From Camelus bactrianus (taxonomy: Eukaryota > Chordata > Mammalia > Artiodactyla > Camelidae), in contig NC_133541.1 of NCBI RefSeq assembly GCF_048773025.1, positions 100,355,912-100,419,911 on the forward strand: 64,000 bases of DNA. The letters are read 5' to 3'. Under the pieces are notes generated by a model. The model was not told the origin of the DNA and did no database searches. It saw nothing but the letters and a program-made list of their open reading frames with translations. A program made the translations under genes and the position numbers. The number at the start of each line of letters is the position of its first letter. Within the stretch, counting starts at the first letter, position 1. This document shows positions 1 to 16,410 of this stretch, piece by piece.

Positions 1-281
<281 letters not shown>

Positions 282-364
282 GTGTTGTATTTGGTCAAGT
301 GAGCCTCTCCTTAATTTTGGCAAGTCTAACTCCCATTGCAGTACCTTTGTTTTAAGAAATTGTA

Positions 365-496
365 GAGGGGGAGGGTATAACCCAGTGGCAGAGTGTGTGT
401 TTAGCATGCATGAGGTCCTTGGTTCCATCCCCAGTACCTCTACCAAAAATAAATAAATAAACCTAATTACCAACCCAAATTAAAAAAAAAATTTTA
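365..496 (+). mobile_element. Camelid tRNA-derived SINE (Vic-1 type)
   Basis: The body starts with a GGGGGAGGGTATAA A-box region, has a GGTTCCATCC B-box-like motif at about 419-428, then an A-rich AAATAAATAAATAAA tail. It is flanked by an 11-bp direct repeat aagaaattgta at 354-364 and 497-507, the target-site duplication. It lies about 85 bp after the PCDHB4 stop and so probably within its 3' UTR. Confidence 0.85.
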
Positions 497-507
497 AAGA
501 AATTGTA

Positions 508-2640
508 TTGTTGCATAAATATGTATGTCTCTATTCCATACTTACATATGTCTCTGTGCTTAATCTTCCTTTTATTAATATTCATTGGATTTAGCATGTT
601 TAATTACACTGGATATTGAGTATTTTCTCCATATTTGACCTTCTCTTGGCGATTAATCTTTCCATAACTAGAAATTACTCAATTAGTATAAGAAGAAATT
701 GTACTTAAGTCAACTTATTAGTTAGTGTTTTTAATGAAACATTTTAAAGCTTTTGTGTAATCTTGCATTTCTATGTGTTTTTGGTGCTTGTCTTTACCAT
801 ATAGCTTTACATTTGCAAGGCCAGAGTATTTGAAATTCTTTGTAGCTACCTAGACCTTTCTTGTTTACTTTTCTAGGCTATGCCCCCTGAATAGCCATGA
901 GCATATAACTTAGCATGACAGTTTCTCTCAAACTGTACATAAACATGTACTTTATTAAATTATTAATACACTACCTTGTGAACTTTTCCAATATGAGAAC
1001 CATATATGCTAGATTATCTTGTTTGCTACTTACCTAGCACATTGTAACTGCTCCATACTCACTGATATTAAAATAAAAAATAATTATCATTTATAAATAA
1101 TTTTTAAAAATTTTTATATAATTTGGTATTACTTCACTAAAAAGTAAGTCACTGCTTGGTAAAATACTTTTTAAAAAATCTTAGAACCTTAAGTAAACTA
1201 AATCTTTTCAAAGGATTCAAGAGGTAGAGCACATCCTATACTTTTTTGTCCTCCTTTTTGCCCTATTAATAGAAGTTCAAATGTAGTTTAATGTATGTGT
1301 TTTTCTTGATTTTCCTGAAGCTTCTCTGCACTGTTCAAGGAGTCAGAATTTCTTCTTAGTTTTGGTTATTCTGTTTTAGTCTGATTATTGAGTGATATTA
1401 GATTTTCACTTTAAGTTACTTTGCAAACAGGCAACTTTTATCAATAAAATGATTTATTTTTGATGCCCAAATTATCTTGTTTTGTCAATGTAACTTTTGG
1501 GTATTTTGCATAAATTTACTTTTTCAATTATACTTATCTTTCAATAGTAAGAGATAAGTATTGTTTTTTTCCTTTAAGACAATAAGAATAGAAATAGAAA
1601 TTAAGAAATAAACTTATCTGAATTATAATTGTTTTATGTTGTGTTCATTAAGCCAAGTAAGATGACTGTGTGGTTTCCAACTAAATTTCTGTGGATATAA
1701 CTATAATAAGACCACTTACTGAACTTCTGGCACAATGTGAGTAATAAAAGAGTTTGCTTTATAATCTAAGCATTTATTTAAAAATCTCAAGTGTCCAACT
1801 GGAATTTAATTATTTGCCTCTTTCCCTGAATTCCATTTTTTTCTAGGGATATAATGAAATAAAAGAAAATCACTGACTATTTAAGTTATTATTGAAACAT
1901 AGCTTTTAGCCTTCATCCAATCTAACAGTCAAAATTAGGAAGTGATAGAAGTTAGAACAAAATTAAACACAAATTATAAGACATAAATACGGTGGTCAAT
2001 TTTAAATGACTTCATTTACTGTTAGATATTTAAATGAAATAGTTTTTGTGTATGATGGCAAGAAATCTGATTGAAGTCTTCACTAGTATATTTCAACATT
2101 ATTAAAATCTAAGTTCACATTTTTGTTATGCCAGGAAAGTCCAATTTGTATAATCACCCGAACGAGACTGGCCAAATAAACACTCAGAACCCAACTTTGT
2201 GAATTGATGTGAGTAAATTTATGGGTTACTTTGTAAGTTACTGTGTGTATTCATAAAGCAAGGATCACTCCTTACCAGCTGGGGATCACCACTAGACTTT
2301 GGTGTAGAATAGGTCAACATTTTCAAGTTTAATGATTAGAATTTAGTAGTAAATATAATCCAAATAACTTCCACAAAATGAATACCTTGTGAAAAATAGG
2401 CCAGTTCCATTGCTCCAAAACAAAAATAGAGAATGGAGGATGGATACTAATAACCATTTCAATCATAGTTTTTCAAGTGTTTCTGTTATATGTGCATTTT
2501 TTTTAGTTCCTTTATTGTCTTTAGGCACAGCATATATGAGTTTAACACATGCTGTTTTGGGGCAGAAATTCTAATGAAGGCAGTGTAGTCTACATCACTT
2601 TAAAACCCCCTATTTCTTACTGTCAAAAGTTACAAAATAC
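508..2640. other. AT-rich spacer, 3' flank of PCDHB4
   Basis: No convincing coding frame, RNA gene or classifiable repeat was seen. The first part is probably the PCDHB4 3' UTR; no poly(A) site could be fixed. Confidence 0.5.
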
Positions 2641-3350
2641 AGATTTTAAATAGTCTTAGGTTATAAGTTATGCACATACTTGGTGGAATTCTGTTTCCAG
2701 GTTAGATGGATTATCTAAAACCAGAAAACAACTATAAAACCTGGTTAAAACCCAGAAATAATCAGTTTGAAGCAACAGACAGCAGAAGATATAAAAAGAC
2801 CTGAAGAGACTAAGATTCCTGAAAAGGAGAATCCTTGGAGCTGTGAACTGACTCCTATGATCAGTTTGCCCTGAGGACATTTGCAAAGTCTAAGAATAGA
2901 CAAAAGCTCCTGCCAGAGACAGAGTAACTTCAATAGCCTTTGGCAAACTGGAAGATTCAAACTTGAGGCCAGTTTTCCCCCTCAGAATACTTGTTAAATC
3001 CAGGGACATTTCAGGGAAGAAGGCTAAAAATTTCAGTGGAAATTTTCTGAGAGCAGATTGAAGTTTTAGTAATCATAATGCGTAAAGATTAGAGTTTGGG
3101 ATCTGCCATGGGGAAGACTGTGGAGAACACACTAAATTCTGAACTGAAAATTCTGGAAAGGCAGGTGCTTATTATCAGGACTGCAAAGAACTTTGACTAA
3201 GCATAGTGCCTGTTTGGATTAAGGCAATTTGATTAGATGTGACTCTATCAAAGTTAACAGAGGAAAAGGTGAACTCTTTCTGGAAGAAGATAATATCATT
3301 TGGATCCTAGATAGCTTTTTACATTAATATTCAGTATTCATTAAAAAATC

Positions 3351-3353
<3 letters not shown>

Positions 3354-3395
<42 letters not shown>
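3354..3395. repeat. (CA)n microsatellite
   Basis: About 21 uninterrupted AC units lie within the old L1 5' region. Confidence 0.95.
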
Positions 3396-3397
<2 letters not shown>

Positions 3398-4363
3398 AAT
3401 GAATAAAACCTAGAAGAAAAAAGACAATACAGATGACCTACAGATAAAGTAGATATTAGAATTTACTGACAGTGATGTTAAAGTAAGTATGATTAATATG
3501 TTAAAATAAGGAATACAGAAAATAGGTAGTAGAGAATTTCACCAGAGAATGGAATAAAATGGAAATTAAATCTGGAACTGAAGAATATAATACCTGAAAT
3601 TAAAAACTATCAGATGGTGTAATGGCATAGTAGTTGTAAAGGATTACAGGATTAATGAATGCAAGACAGGCCAATATTAAGTATCAAAATAGAAGCATAG
3701 GGGAATAAAATAATTAAAAATACAGACAAGAACATTTAGTGACATGTGGAACATAATGAAAATCTCCAACATATATATGATTGTAATCCTAGAAGGATTA
3801 GGAATGGGGAATGAACAATGTTTAAAGAAATAATGACCAGGAATTTTCCAAAATTGGTGAAAAAATTTTACCCCTCAAGATGCTCACTGAAACCCAATTA
3901 AGGGAATAAAAAACAAAGCACACCTAGGAATATCATAGGAAGTCCACTAAAGACCAAAATCAAAGAGAAAAATCTTAAAAGCAACCACATGAAAATGACA
4001 CATTGCTTTTAAAGGAACAACAATAAAATGGAGAGCTAACTTATAAACATAATCAAGAAACCAAAAGACAAAGGAATGATGTTTTTAGGCTCCTGAAAAA
4101 ATAATAACTACCAGACTAGAATTCTATCACCAGAAAAATATATCCTTCAAAAATGATGTTTTCAAACAAACAAAAACTGAGAATTAAGCACAGTCACATT
4201 TGCACTAAAAAAAATGTTTTCACTGGAATTCATTAGGCAGAAGAAAAACAGTCCTGAAGGAATTGCAGATTTACAGGAAGAAATGAACAAGAATAAGGGT
4301 AACTATAAACTGATATTGATTGAATATCAATTATTAAAGACAAAAATAGTTTCTTAAAGGATT

Positions 4364-4428
4364 TTATATATATATATAAATAATATATGTTTATATATTA
4401 TTTATATATATATAAATATATATATAAT
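4364..4428. repeat. (TA)n low-complexity tract
   Basis: An imperfect TA/TATAAA tract separates the ORF1-like and ORF2-like parts of the surrounding L1. Confidence 0.85.
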
Positions 4429-7400
4429 TTTAATTCATGACAAAAATATAAAAGGCATGTGGTATAGAATTAAGGAATTCTAAGGTTCTAAGCATTATTA
4501 TGGGAGAAGAAAAATTAAATAATTTGTGTTAGACTCTTGTAGGTCAGAGATGCATACTGCAATTTCTAGGATAATCACAAGAAGAATAATTTAAAAACTA
4601 ATTGAAGGAAAGAGAAAAATTAGAAATAAGATTCTAAATAATCAAAGAGAAGAAAGAAACTTTAGGGACAAATACAAAAAAATAGATGTAAATATAAGTG
4701 GAAAGATATCAAATATTACAATACTTGCAATTGGACTCAGTAATCCAATTAACCAAACCTGTCAGACTAGGTTTAAGGAAAATTCAGCGATATGCTATCA
4801 GATAGATGTGTGTTATCACAGAAAGTTTAAAAATTTAAAAATAAAAAAGGTATATAATATAAACATTAACCAAAATAAACTGAGCGTAGCTCTACTCACA
4901 TAACACAAAGGAGACTTCAAGGAAAGATGCATTACTAGAGATAAAAAGTGATACTTCATAATGATAAAGAGTTACATATACTAGAAATGTGTAAGTTCTA
5001 AGAATGAATATATCCGTGTAAAATAATTACAAAATATATAAGGTTAAATTGAAAGAACATAAGTGAGAAATAGACATATCCCACAGTCATAGTAACATAT
5101 GTAACACAACTCTCTCAATCCCTGATAGAATAAGAAGACACACAGAGAGAGAATATTAAAAATCTGAACAACATAATTGTATTTGAGTAAGTTGACATAC
5201 ATAGTATATTGGAGAATATACATTCTTTCTGTATGCATATCGCATATATCAAAATTATCCATATTCTGGATCAAAAAGCAACCCTCAAATTTCTTTTAAA
5301 GAATTGAAAAGACTCAGTATAGTTATTTACAGTCAAATTAAGGCAGAAGTAAAAATTTAACAAGATATCCCCAAATGCTTCAAAACTATATAATATAATC
5401 CATGGGTCAAAGAAGAAATCCCAGTGGAAATTTCCATATACTTTGAACTGAGTTGACATTAAGATTGGATATATCAAAACAGAACCTACAGGGAAATTTT
5501 AAAACTTTAAATGCACAGGTTAGAAAACAAAGATTAAAAATCAATCTAAGCTTTCATCTGAAGAAACTAAAAAAAAAAAAAAAAACAAATCAAAATAAAG
5601 AAGGGAGAAAATAACATTATATATATAAACATAAATAAATACAAAGCTGATAAATATATAACAGAGAAGATTAACAAAACTTAAAGTTGGCTCTGTGTTG
5701 GTTCTTATAAAAAAAGAAAATATCAATTACAAATATCAGGAATGAAAAAGGGACATCACTACCAGTCTTACAGACATTTAAAAAATTAAAAGGGATATTA
5801 TGAACAACTGTAAGCCGATAAATCTGACAATTTATATAAAAGGAAAATATCTTTTAAAACACAATTTACTAAAACTGAAATAAGAAACAGAAAATTTGAT
5901 TAGTCCTATCTATTAAGTAAATTAAACTTGTTATTAAAAACTTTGTCACTCCAGTTCACACTAGTGAATTATGCTAAATAATCATGGAATAACAAACACT
6001 AATTTATACAGACTCTTTTGGAGGACAGAAAAACAAGAAATCTTTTCCAAATCATTTGAGTACCAGAATAACTTCAATGGATTATGACATCCAAACTTGA
6101 ATAGGACATTATAGGAAAGGAAAATCAGGCACTGATCTCTTTTATAAACATAGATGGAAAAATATCAGCAAATAAAATTCAGAAATATATAAAAAGGGAA
6201 TAATAAATTATGAGAAAATTGTGTTATGTTAGAAATGCAAATGCAGTTTAATATTTGAAAACAAATCAATATAATTCATCACATGAACAGATAAAAGGAG
6301 AAAAATCATATGATTATCTCAATGGTTATTAAAAAAATCCACTTGATAAAATTCGGCACACATTTATGGCAAAATTGTTAGCAAACTGAAAATAGAAGGG
6401 AACTTTCAGAATGTATTCCAAAACCTACAGTAAACATTATCCTTAATGGTAAGTAATTTAAAACTTTCCCTTACTGATGAAAAATGAGACAAGAATGCCT
6501 GCCTTTACTATTTCACTTCAGTATTTTACTGTAGGTTCTATCCAGTGGAATATAGCAAAGAAAAAATAAAAGGTACAGTTGGAAGAGAAAAAACAAGAAT
6601 ATCTTTTTAAAAAAATGACATGATTGCTTACATGAAAGTCGTAAAGAACCTACAGACTATCTATTAGGATTAATAAATGAAGTTAGTAATGCCACTGGAT
6701 ATAAGGTCAGCATACAAATAACTGTATTTCTATAAAACAACAAAAGCCCAAAAACTAAAAATTTCAAGTATCACTTACAATTGTTTCAAAAAATCAAATA
6801 TCTAGAAACAAATCTAACAAATATGCATAAGACTTCTACACTCAAAAATATAAAATATTATTGAGAAAAGTTAAATATCTGAATAAACAGAGGGAGATAC
6901 AATGTTCAATAGTTGGAAGACTCAATGTTGGGAATATGTCAATTCTCCCCAATCTATAGATGCAATAAAATCCTAAACAAAACTTCAGCAAATTTCTTTA
7001 TGAAAGATGACAAGCTGAATCTAAAGTTTACATGGAAATACAAAGGGACAATAGTAACCAAAGCAATCTTAAAGAAAAATAATAAAACTTGGAAGACTTA
7101 CCAGTCAGATAATAAAGCCTATTATGAAGTATAATAATTAAGATAATATGGTACTGTAGGATAACCAGAGAAAAATGGGAAAAAAAGAGTCTTGAACAGA
7201 ACTATGGTCACCTGATTTATGAAAAAATGACATTTTAGAAACAATGGGGAATGGAGCTTCTTTTCAACAGATGGTGCAGCCATTTGGATATTTATATGAA
7301 AAATAACTTGACCTTAACCTCTTTAATATGAAAGAAGTGATTTCAGGAGGGGTATAGCTCTAAATGTGAAAAGTAAAGTAATTAATTTTTCAAAAGCACC

Positions 7401-8775
7401 AGACAGTATTTTTTATGACTTTGGTATATGCAAAGATTTAAAGAGAACACAATAAATTCTAACCATAAATGAAAAATACTGAAAAATTAAACTAAAAGTT
7501 AAGAAGTTTTATTCTTCAAAGATAGCATAAGAGAGTTAAAGTGCAAGCCATGAAATGGGAGAAAATATTTATATTATGTACTTAGGAAAAAAGTACTTCT
7601 ACCCAGAATATACAAGGAACTTCTAAAGATCAATAAGAAAAAAAAAAAGCAAATACCCTAAATAGAAAAATTGACAAAGACTTAGGCACTCCACAAGAAT
7701 GTACCCTAATAAAAACAACCATGTGAGAAATGTACTCAATTTAATTAATCATCAGGAGTAATTAAAATATATCATCACCACACACTCATCAGAGTGGTTA
7801 AAATTAAAAGTATCAAATGTTGACAAGGATATGGAGCAACTGGAACTCTTACTCTTGGCTGGTTTTGGTAAAACCACATTTGAGAACTCTTTTGCAATAT
7901 CTCTTAAAGCTAAATATATGTGCACTTCTTGACACACAGCAGTCTAACTCCTAGGAATATATTAAACATGAATGCACACATAGACACCAAAAGACATATA
8001 CAAGAATGTTCATAATAGTACTACTCAAAATATCCCCAAACTAAAAAACCCCAATGTCCATCAACTGGAGAATAAAAAATACGTAAATGGTAGTATAATC
8101 ATATACTAGAATAACATAAAGCAGTTAGAATAAAATAAATTAGAACAATATGTAATAGATGAATTTTACAAAGGTAATGTTGAAGTGAAAGAAGACAAAC
8201 ATAACAGAAACACTCCATAACTCCATTTGTATGAAAGTTCAAAACAAGACACCCCTACCCCTGCAAAAAAGCCCTACGATAATAGATGCTTACCTTTAAG
8301 GGGGACATTACTAAGCAATGACAGCGGGGGGCTTCTAGGGTTATGGTAACATTTTAGTTCTAATTTAGGTTGTGCTTATGAGTGTGTTCACTTCCTGAAA
8401 TTTTATTGAGTTGCACATCATGATTTGTGCCCTTTTCTGATGTTATATTTAAAGATAAAAATAATTTTGTAATATTGGAAACTTCTGTAAACATCCATTA
8501 TTACTTATTTCTTGTATATAATCAAGTAAGAATCCTACAAGAGAAAGTTTCGAGTACTCAAAAGATATTTTATGATGAATACTAAATACATTTTAGTTTG
8601 CTCTAAAAAGTATTCTTTCAGTGGAAGTTAATTTAGAAGATGTTTATTTAGGACTTCCAATAACTAGAAACTGGAGGTACAACTGGGAACACTTCTCTGA
8701 CTTAAAAGGATACTGATATACACCAGAGTTTTAACTTGGAATGAAATGGAAATACTATATGCGATAGTAAATAAG

Positions 8776-8800
8776 AACGCCTGGTGGCGCTGCAGGCTAG
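8776..8800 (+). promoter_or_regulatory. PCDHB5 promoter conserved sequence element (CSE)
   Basis: The motif ends in GGTGGCGCTGCAGGCTAG with the CGCT core at 8788-8791, 255 bp before the ATG. In clustered protocadherins this element binds CTCF and drives stochastic promoter choice through looping to distant enhancers (known for the family; not shown here). Confidence 0.9.
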
Positions 8801-9039
8801 GAGTATGAATGAAGGGCTTTGAATGCCACGAGATGCCTCTAAGCTGGGAATCAGCACTCTGAATGCTTCTTAAAAGAAGGAAACATTTTAGGTAAGATCT
8901 AGGGGCAGAGATCTTCAGATGAGGGCATCATTCTAGCGCAAGTCAGTCAGAAAGATCTAACTCGAGTTTATTTAACAAAATCATCTGGGTTGATGGTATA
9001 CCGAGTTAAAGAGACTGCACCTTCTTGAACCGGGTCTGA

Positions 9040-11439
<2,400 letters not shown>

Positions 11440-11940
11440 GGATCTGATCGTGATGCGATGGATTTTGTCAATTATCTCTAATTTCCCCAGACAAAAAATT
11501 TGATAACGTCATGGAGAAAAATTCCACCTTCAGTTATAGCCTTGGTTTCCCTTTTGTAATGTCCACTTAACTTTACATTGTCCAGTTTGGGGAAAACTGA
11601 ATTCTACTGTCACTGAATTTATTTAGAGTCCCATTCCAAATCCTTGCATGCTGTTGATTTTCCTGAAATTTTTGTTCCTTCTGTTGGTATTTGTTGCAAT
11701 GAGATGTCTTAATAAAATAGAATGTAGAGAAAACAATATTTTGTTAATTTTGTTTCATCACAGCCTAAGTTTATTTGATGCCAATAGCAAAAATGTTAAA
11801 TGTTTACATAATATTCTTTATTTTGTTTTCAAAGGAATACATGCATTTGATAATCAATATGTGAGAAAGCTTGATGAAAACCAACGATCTTCTATTTACA
11901 CTTCTTTCCTAGCTCTCATCTGTACTGGCAAATATTTTTT
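11440..11940. other. PCDHB5 3' flank
   Basis: AT-rich and probably 3' UTR plus spacer. It holds one AATAAA hexamer at 11711-11716. Nothing else recognised. Confidence 0.5.
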
Positions 11941-12620
11941 AAAACAAACATTTTTATTGAATTATACATACAGAAAGTGAATGAATCCTTAGTGTTCAGC
12001 TCAATATATTTCCAGAAAGTTAACATTTTTGGTATCAGCGTTTTGAAGAAATGAAACGTTATTAACATCCCAGGTGCCACACAAATTACCTCTTAAAATC
12101 ACAACCAGCTCAAGTATAACAAATAACCAAACTTCCAATACTATAGTTTAGTTCTGCCTGCTTTGAATTTACATAAATGGAATAGGAGAGTGTGAACTGT
12201 TCTGTCTGGCACCTTGAACTCAGTAATTTATGTTTATGGCATTTACCCATGATACTGCTTTTTAGTTCTTCATTCTCATTGCTATATAGGATTCCACTGT
12301 ATGAATATTTCACAATTTATTTCCCATCGTACTGTAGATGGATATTTGCGTTGGTGCAATGGTTGGCTGTTTGAATAATACTGCTGTGAACATTCTTCTA
12401 CATGTCTTTTGACAATGTATGCAATATATATGCATCTCTTTTGGGTATATACATAGGGGTGGAATTGCTACTTTTTTATTAAGTGCATGTCCACTTTTAG
12501 TGGATATTTCCAAATAGTTTTCCAAAGTGGTTGTACCAGTGTACACTGCTATCAGCAGTGTCTGGATGTACCAGTTCCTCCACATTCTTGCCAACATCTG
12601 GTGTTAATCTGTTTTTCATT
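11941..12620 (-). mobile_element. Old LINE-1 3' fragment (antisense)
   Basis: Read on the minus strand this is the end of L1 ORF2 plus 3' UTR. On the + strand the hallmarks are ATATAGGATTCCACTGTATG near 12284, GGGTATATACATAGGGGTGG near 12443 and CCAAAGTGGTTGTACCAGTG near 12522. It is diverged and without a usable frame. Confidence 0.8.
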
Positions 12621-14218
12621 TTATCCCTTCAGAAACACTTTTAAACCTTTATTTTCTAGCTTTTAACATATTTACTTCTTTGTCGCTAAAGACTATCTCA
12701 TCCATCCTTTACACATTTTCTGGTACATCTCACTATTTTCTGGTACTTCTCTGCTCAAACTGTAACCTCCATTTATTGTTCCACTAACTTATATGAAAGA
12801 AACTAAAAAATTCTTTTTCCTGTTACCAGTTTCTCTCTTACACTTTCAAACCTCTGAAAAATGAACTTTTACTTTTATATAGTCAAGATTAATGGCATAT
12901 TTTACTCTACAACTATACATAAGAATTCCTTGTTTTATCTATAGATCTGTTTTAGAATCTGAAAAGCAATATTAAAAGTTTACTTTTAATGACCATATAA
13001 ATTATGAATGCCCTGCACCCAAATTCAGCAGGAACATATTCTATCAGAACAAAGCTGAGTTTATTGACTTATAATGAGGGAGACTGCACACCATGGGGAA
13101 CCGTGAATCAACTCAGTAACCGTGTCCTACCAAGAAGTTAGACGGTTTGGGCTTATGTTAGGTGATTTGGGGTAGGGTTCAAGGAAGTCTCCTTCCTTTC
13201 TTTCTTTTTTAAAAAATTCCCTCTCTTCACTACACTATATCCTCAAGTGGCTTCCTAAGAGAGGGTGCACAAAAATAAACTTTGTGTATATGCATGCCTG
13301 AAAACACATTTAGTTTTCTCTTCCACTTCACTGATGTCTTATATATTACTTACATCATTCAATGTCTTACGCTCTAACAATCCATGCCTTTTCATATCTA
13401 GGATTATTTCATCTCTAGTATTATTTCCTTAATAGTTGTATGTCTAAGTTTAGCTTTTTTTCTGAGACTTGTACTTATTGGATATTGAACATTTTTAATT
13501 GTTTCTCTATGTTTCTTATATTTCTCCTTTATTTTACATATTTGTTTACATACTTGATCTTTTCCTCTCCATCCTCACTTAAAGTTAGTCCCTCACTTTG
13601 AGTATTTTTATTGAATTTTTAATTTTAGTGGCATATTTAAGTCCCTAAGAGTTTTCTTATTATCTGATTGTGTCTCTTCCATAATTGTATTTAGGAATTT
13701 CAAATTTCACTATTTTCTGAATGATCTGTTTCCTGCAGGTTCCATTTTCCCTTTTGTGTTTCTTTGCTGTGTGTATTTTTCATACATCCAGTGAGCAATT
13801 ATCTGTTTATGTGTAAGAAAGAGAAACTGAGTAGCTAGTGTATGGCAGTTGCTGACTTGTTAAGTCTTCTCTGCTTTTGTGTGATAGGGTGGTCTGCACT
13901 CAAGTTTCTGTCTTGAATGGAGATTCTGACAGGGTGCTCCATGTGAGGCAGTGCAGAGCCAGGTTTATAAAATATGACTTTAAGGTGCATTGTGATGAAT
14001 GGGCAGAGAACTCTTTTAAGGATGTGGCCCTGCAAGTGTCAGGATAAAAAGGTTTTATGCTGGTATTACAAAATCTCCACTAAATATCCTAGTGTTCTCC
14101 AAGAAAATTCCTTTTATTTTTTTAGAAATGGGCCCTCATGTTTTTCAAGGGAGGCCTGGAAGGGAAACAATAATTATTAAACTTATATGTTGCATGTAAT
14201 GTATTATTATTTTTTTTC
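12621..14218. other. AT-rich spacer
   Basis: No gene or classifiable element seen. Short open frames here have no family signal. Confidence 0.45.
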
Positions 14219-14425
14219 ACACTTTCTATGCACTTTGTTGTTTCCTAAATTCTTTACACATATTTCATTTAATCTTCAAAATAATGGAATAATTGGTATC
14301 CCAGTTTTAGAGATGAACAAAGTAGACATACAGAGTTAAAGTAATTTGTCCAAGGTCACCTAGCTAGTAAATGGTGGAATCAGGATTTGAGTCCAATCAG
14401 CCTGACCCCAAAGACATTGCTTTTT
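14219..14425 (+). mobile_element. MIR SINE
   Basis: The order of segments follows the MIR consensus: a CTTTACACATATTTCATTTAATC-like part near 14254, CAGTTTTAGAGATGAACAAAG near 14303, then the core CCAAGGTCACCTAGCTAGTA near 14351 and the GATTTGAGTCC-type end. Confidence 0.85.
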
Positions 14426-14439
14426 GTTTTTACTTTTTT

Positions 14440-14995
14440 CTATTGTGAAATCTATTAAACATTTCAAAAAGTGTATATAATGCATATGTGCAATCTGAAA
14501 TAAAAATAATAAAATATTCATCACCTAGCTTAAGAATTAGAACTATGCCAAAACCTTGGAAATCCCTGTTTGCCTCCATCCTCATTAAAATCAACCACTA
14601 TCCTGAATTTTTATTACTTATTTGTTATTCTTTATAGTTGTACAGATATGCATATATCCCTAAATAATATATTGTTTAATTTTGTCTGTCTTTGAAATTT
14701 ATATAAATGGATCCATGTGGTATGGATCATCTGTGGGCTTGCTTTTTTGGTCATTATGGTATTGAATTCATCCATGTTAATGCCCTTCATTCATTTAAAC
14801 TGCTTTATGGTTTTCCATTATGTAAATACACCTTTACTTTTAAATTTATTTTATTGTTGATCGACTTTTGGGTTGCTCCAAGAGTTTTGTTACCATGAAC
14901 AATACTGCTATAAGCATTCTTGAATATATCTCCTCATGCACTTTGACAAGAGTATCTTTTGCATATAGGCACATCTAGGAAGGTACTACCTGGGT
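14440..14995 (-). mobile_element. Old LINE-1 3' fragment (antisense)
   Basis: It has the same 3'-terminal L1 region as 11941-12620 in the same orientation: TATATAAATGGATCCATGTG near 14700, AACAATACTGCTATAAGCAT near 14898 and the CTACCTGGGTCAT end. Diverged and non-coding. Confidence 0.75.
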
Positions 14996-15019
14996 CATAC
15001 CAAGAACTATAAAGATATC

Positions 15020-15800
15020 AAAATGAATAAAACAGACAATTAAAAGATGTCAACACAAAGATGAAATAGATGTTGGAAATATCTGGCAATGATTTTTAAA
15101 TTGAATTTTAAAAATTGCTTCAATGAGCAATTATAAACATGCTTGAAACAAAAGAAAAATATTCTCAGAAAAGAAATGTAAAGTTGTAGCAAACAGAAGA
15201 TATAAAGAAATACAAATGGGAATTTTAGAAATTAAAAGTACAATCACTGATATGAAAAACCCAGTGGATGAGCTCAACAACTGGGAAACAAAGAATTAGT
15301 GAACTAGAAGATAGCGCAATAGCAACTACCCAATCTGAACAGACTGTAAAAAATTAACAAAGCCTCAGGGATCTGTTGGACAGTAACAAGAGGTCTAACA
15401 TTTGTGTCACTGGAATCCCAGAAGGAGAGAAGACTACTTCCCAAATTTGGCAACAGATACAGACCAAGAGAAACAAGAAGCCAAACAAATCCAAAACTAC
15501 ACCAAAAAAAAAAAAAAAAAGACACTGAAAGACATCATCAAATTTCTGAAAACTAAAGAGAAAGAAAGAAATCTTAAAAGCCATGAGAGATAAATGATAC
15601 ATTACCCATAAGATAACAATCTGAATGAGAGTAGATGTCTCATCAGAAAGGATGAAGGTCAGAAGAAAATGGCATAATTAATACAGAAGGAAAATTTGAC
15701 CAAAAAATTACAATAGAATGAGTGAGACTAATAAAAATCATGACCAATTCTACCCATACAAAAATGAAGTAGAATCCTAAAATGCTTACTTATGACAGAT
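15020..15800 (+). mobile_element. Old LINE-1 ORF1-region fragment
   Basis: It follows the ORF1 region of L1M elements: AAGAATTAGTGAACTAGAAG near 15291, AGGTCTAACATTTGTGTCAC near 15391, then AAATCTTAAAAGCCATGAGAG near 15570. An A-run interrupts it at about 15504-15521. Orientation is opposite to the adjacent fragment at 14440-14995, so the pair is either an inverted L1 or two insertions. Confidence 0.75.
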
Positions 15801-16145
15801 ACTTAATTGCTCCTAGTCCCTCTTAAATAATTTAACTTGATTAGATTACTTCTATCATAAATATTTCTTGGCCTCAATTTTCCTAATAGCCTAATTGTTC
15901 CCTTTACCGTGCAGATGTGATCATAAAATAAAGTATTTTGTTCATGCCATTTTATTTGTCATAATTTAGCAAAGTGATTGTTTGACACTGGTCTTGCTAA
16001 CCAATTTTTGTTTTGTATAGTTTGTTGATGGGACAATTAAACAGTGTACTTCTTGGATTCAGAAATTACATTGTTCCTCAGAAATAAATTGCACTGCTGA
16101 TGAATAAACGTTGATTAAGGAAAGTTTATATTACCTGAGGGAATG

Positions 16146-16341
16146 ATTCTTAAATGTCTTAGTATGTATCAGAATCACAAAGGAAAAGACTGAAGTGTGG
16201 ATTTTTGTTAGCACCCACTGCCAGAAAATTTGATTCAAGATCTGAAGGGAAGCCCATGAACTGACTTTGAAAAAAACCCCCAAGACTCCCAGGTAAATTT
16301 TTAGGTATGTGGTTCACACACTACAGTTTGAGGGATACTGA
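16146..16341. mobile_element. MER5-type hAT-Charlie DNA transposon
   Basis: The ends and body match the short non-autonomous MER5 layout: TATCAGAATCAC near 16167, ATTTGATTCAAGATCTG near 16228, CTCCCAGGT near 16286 and a terminal ACTACAGTTTGAGGGATACTG. Old and diverged. Confidence 0.65.
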
Positions 16342-16410
16342 CTTGTCCTAAAAATCTCAGATTTGGGGATGTGGAACTGACCTGCTGCACTTCAAGAAGT
16401 TACTAATTTG

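Larger units (their letters stand above)
2641..8465 (+). mobile_element. Old LINE-1 (L1M-type), near full-span, decayed
   Basis: From about 3420 to 4300 the sequence follows the ORF1 region of old mammalian L1s, including the stretch around 3830-3990 about failing-to-pair helper motifs such as AGGAATTTTCCAAAA and the CACACCTAGGAATATCATAG segment. About 5740-8240 follows ORF2: AACATTATCCTTAATGG near 6434, and CCAATGTCCATCAACTGGAG near 8051. About 8240-8465 resembles the L1ME-type 3' UTR (GTGTTCACTTCCTGAAATTT). Frames are broken by many stops and indels; no ORF over about 75 codons survives. The 2641-3420 part is probably the 5' UTR but matches less clearly. It fills most of the PCDHB4-PCDHB5 spacer. 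Confidence 0.75.

Noticed and set aside
365-460. tRNA gene
   Set aside because: The A and B boxes belong to a tRNA-derived SINE with A-rich tail and target-site duplication; no cloverleaf is preserved.
7346-7370. GGAGGGGTATAGCTC, resembling a SINE A box
   Set aside because: No B box, tail or target-site duplication follows; the surroundings are continuous with the old L1.
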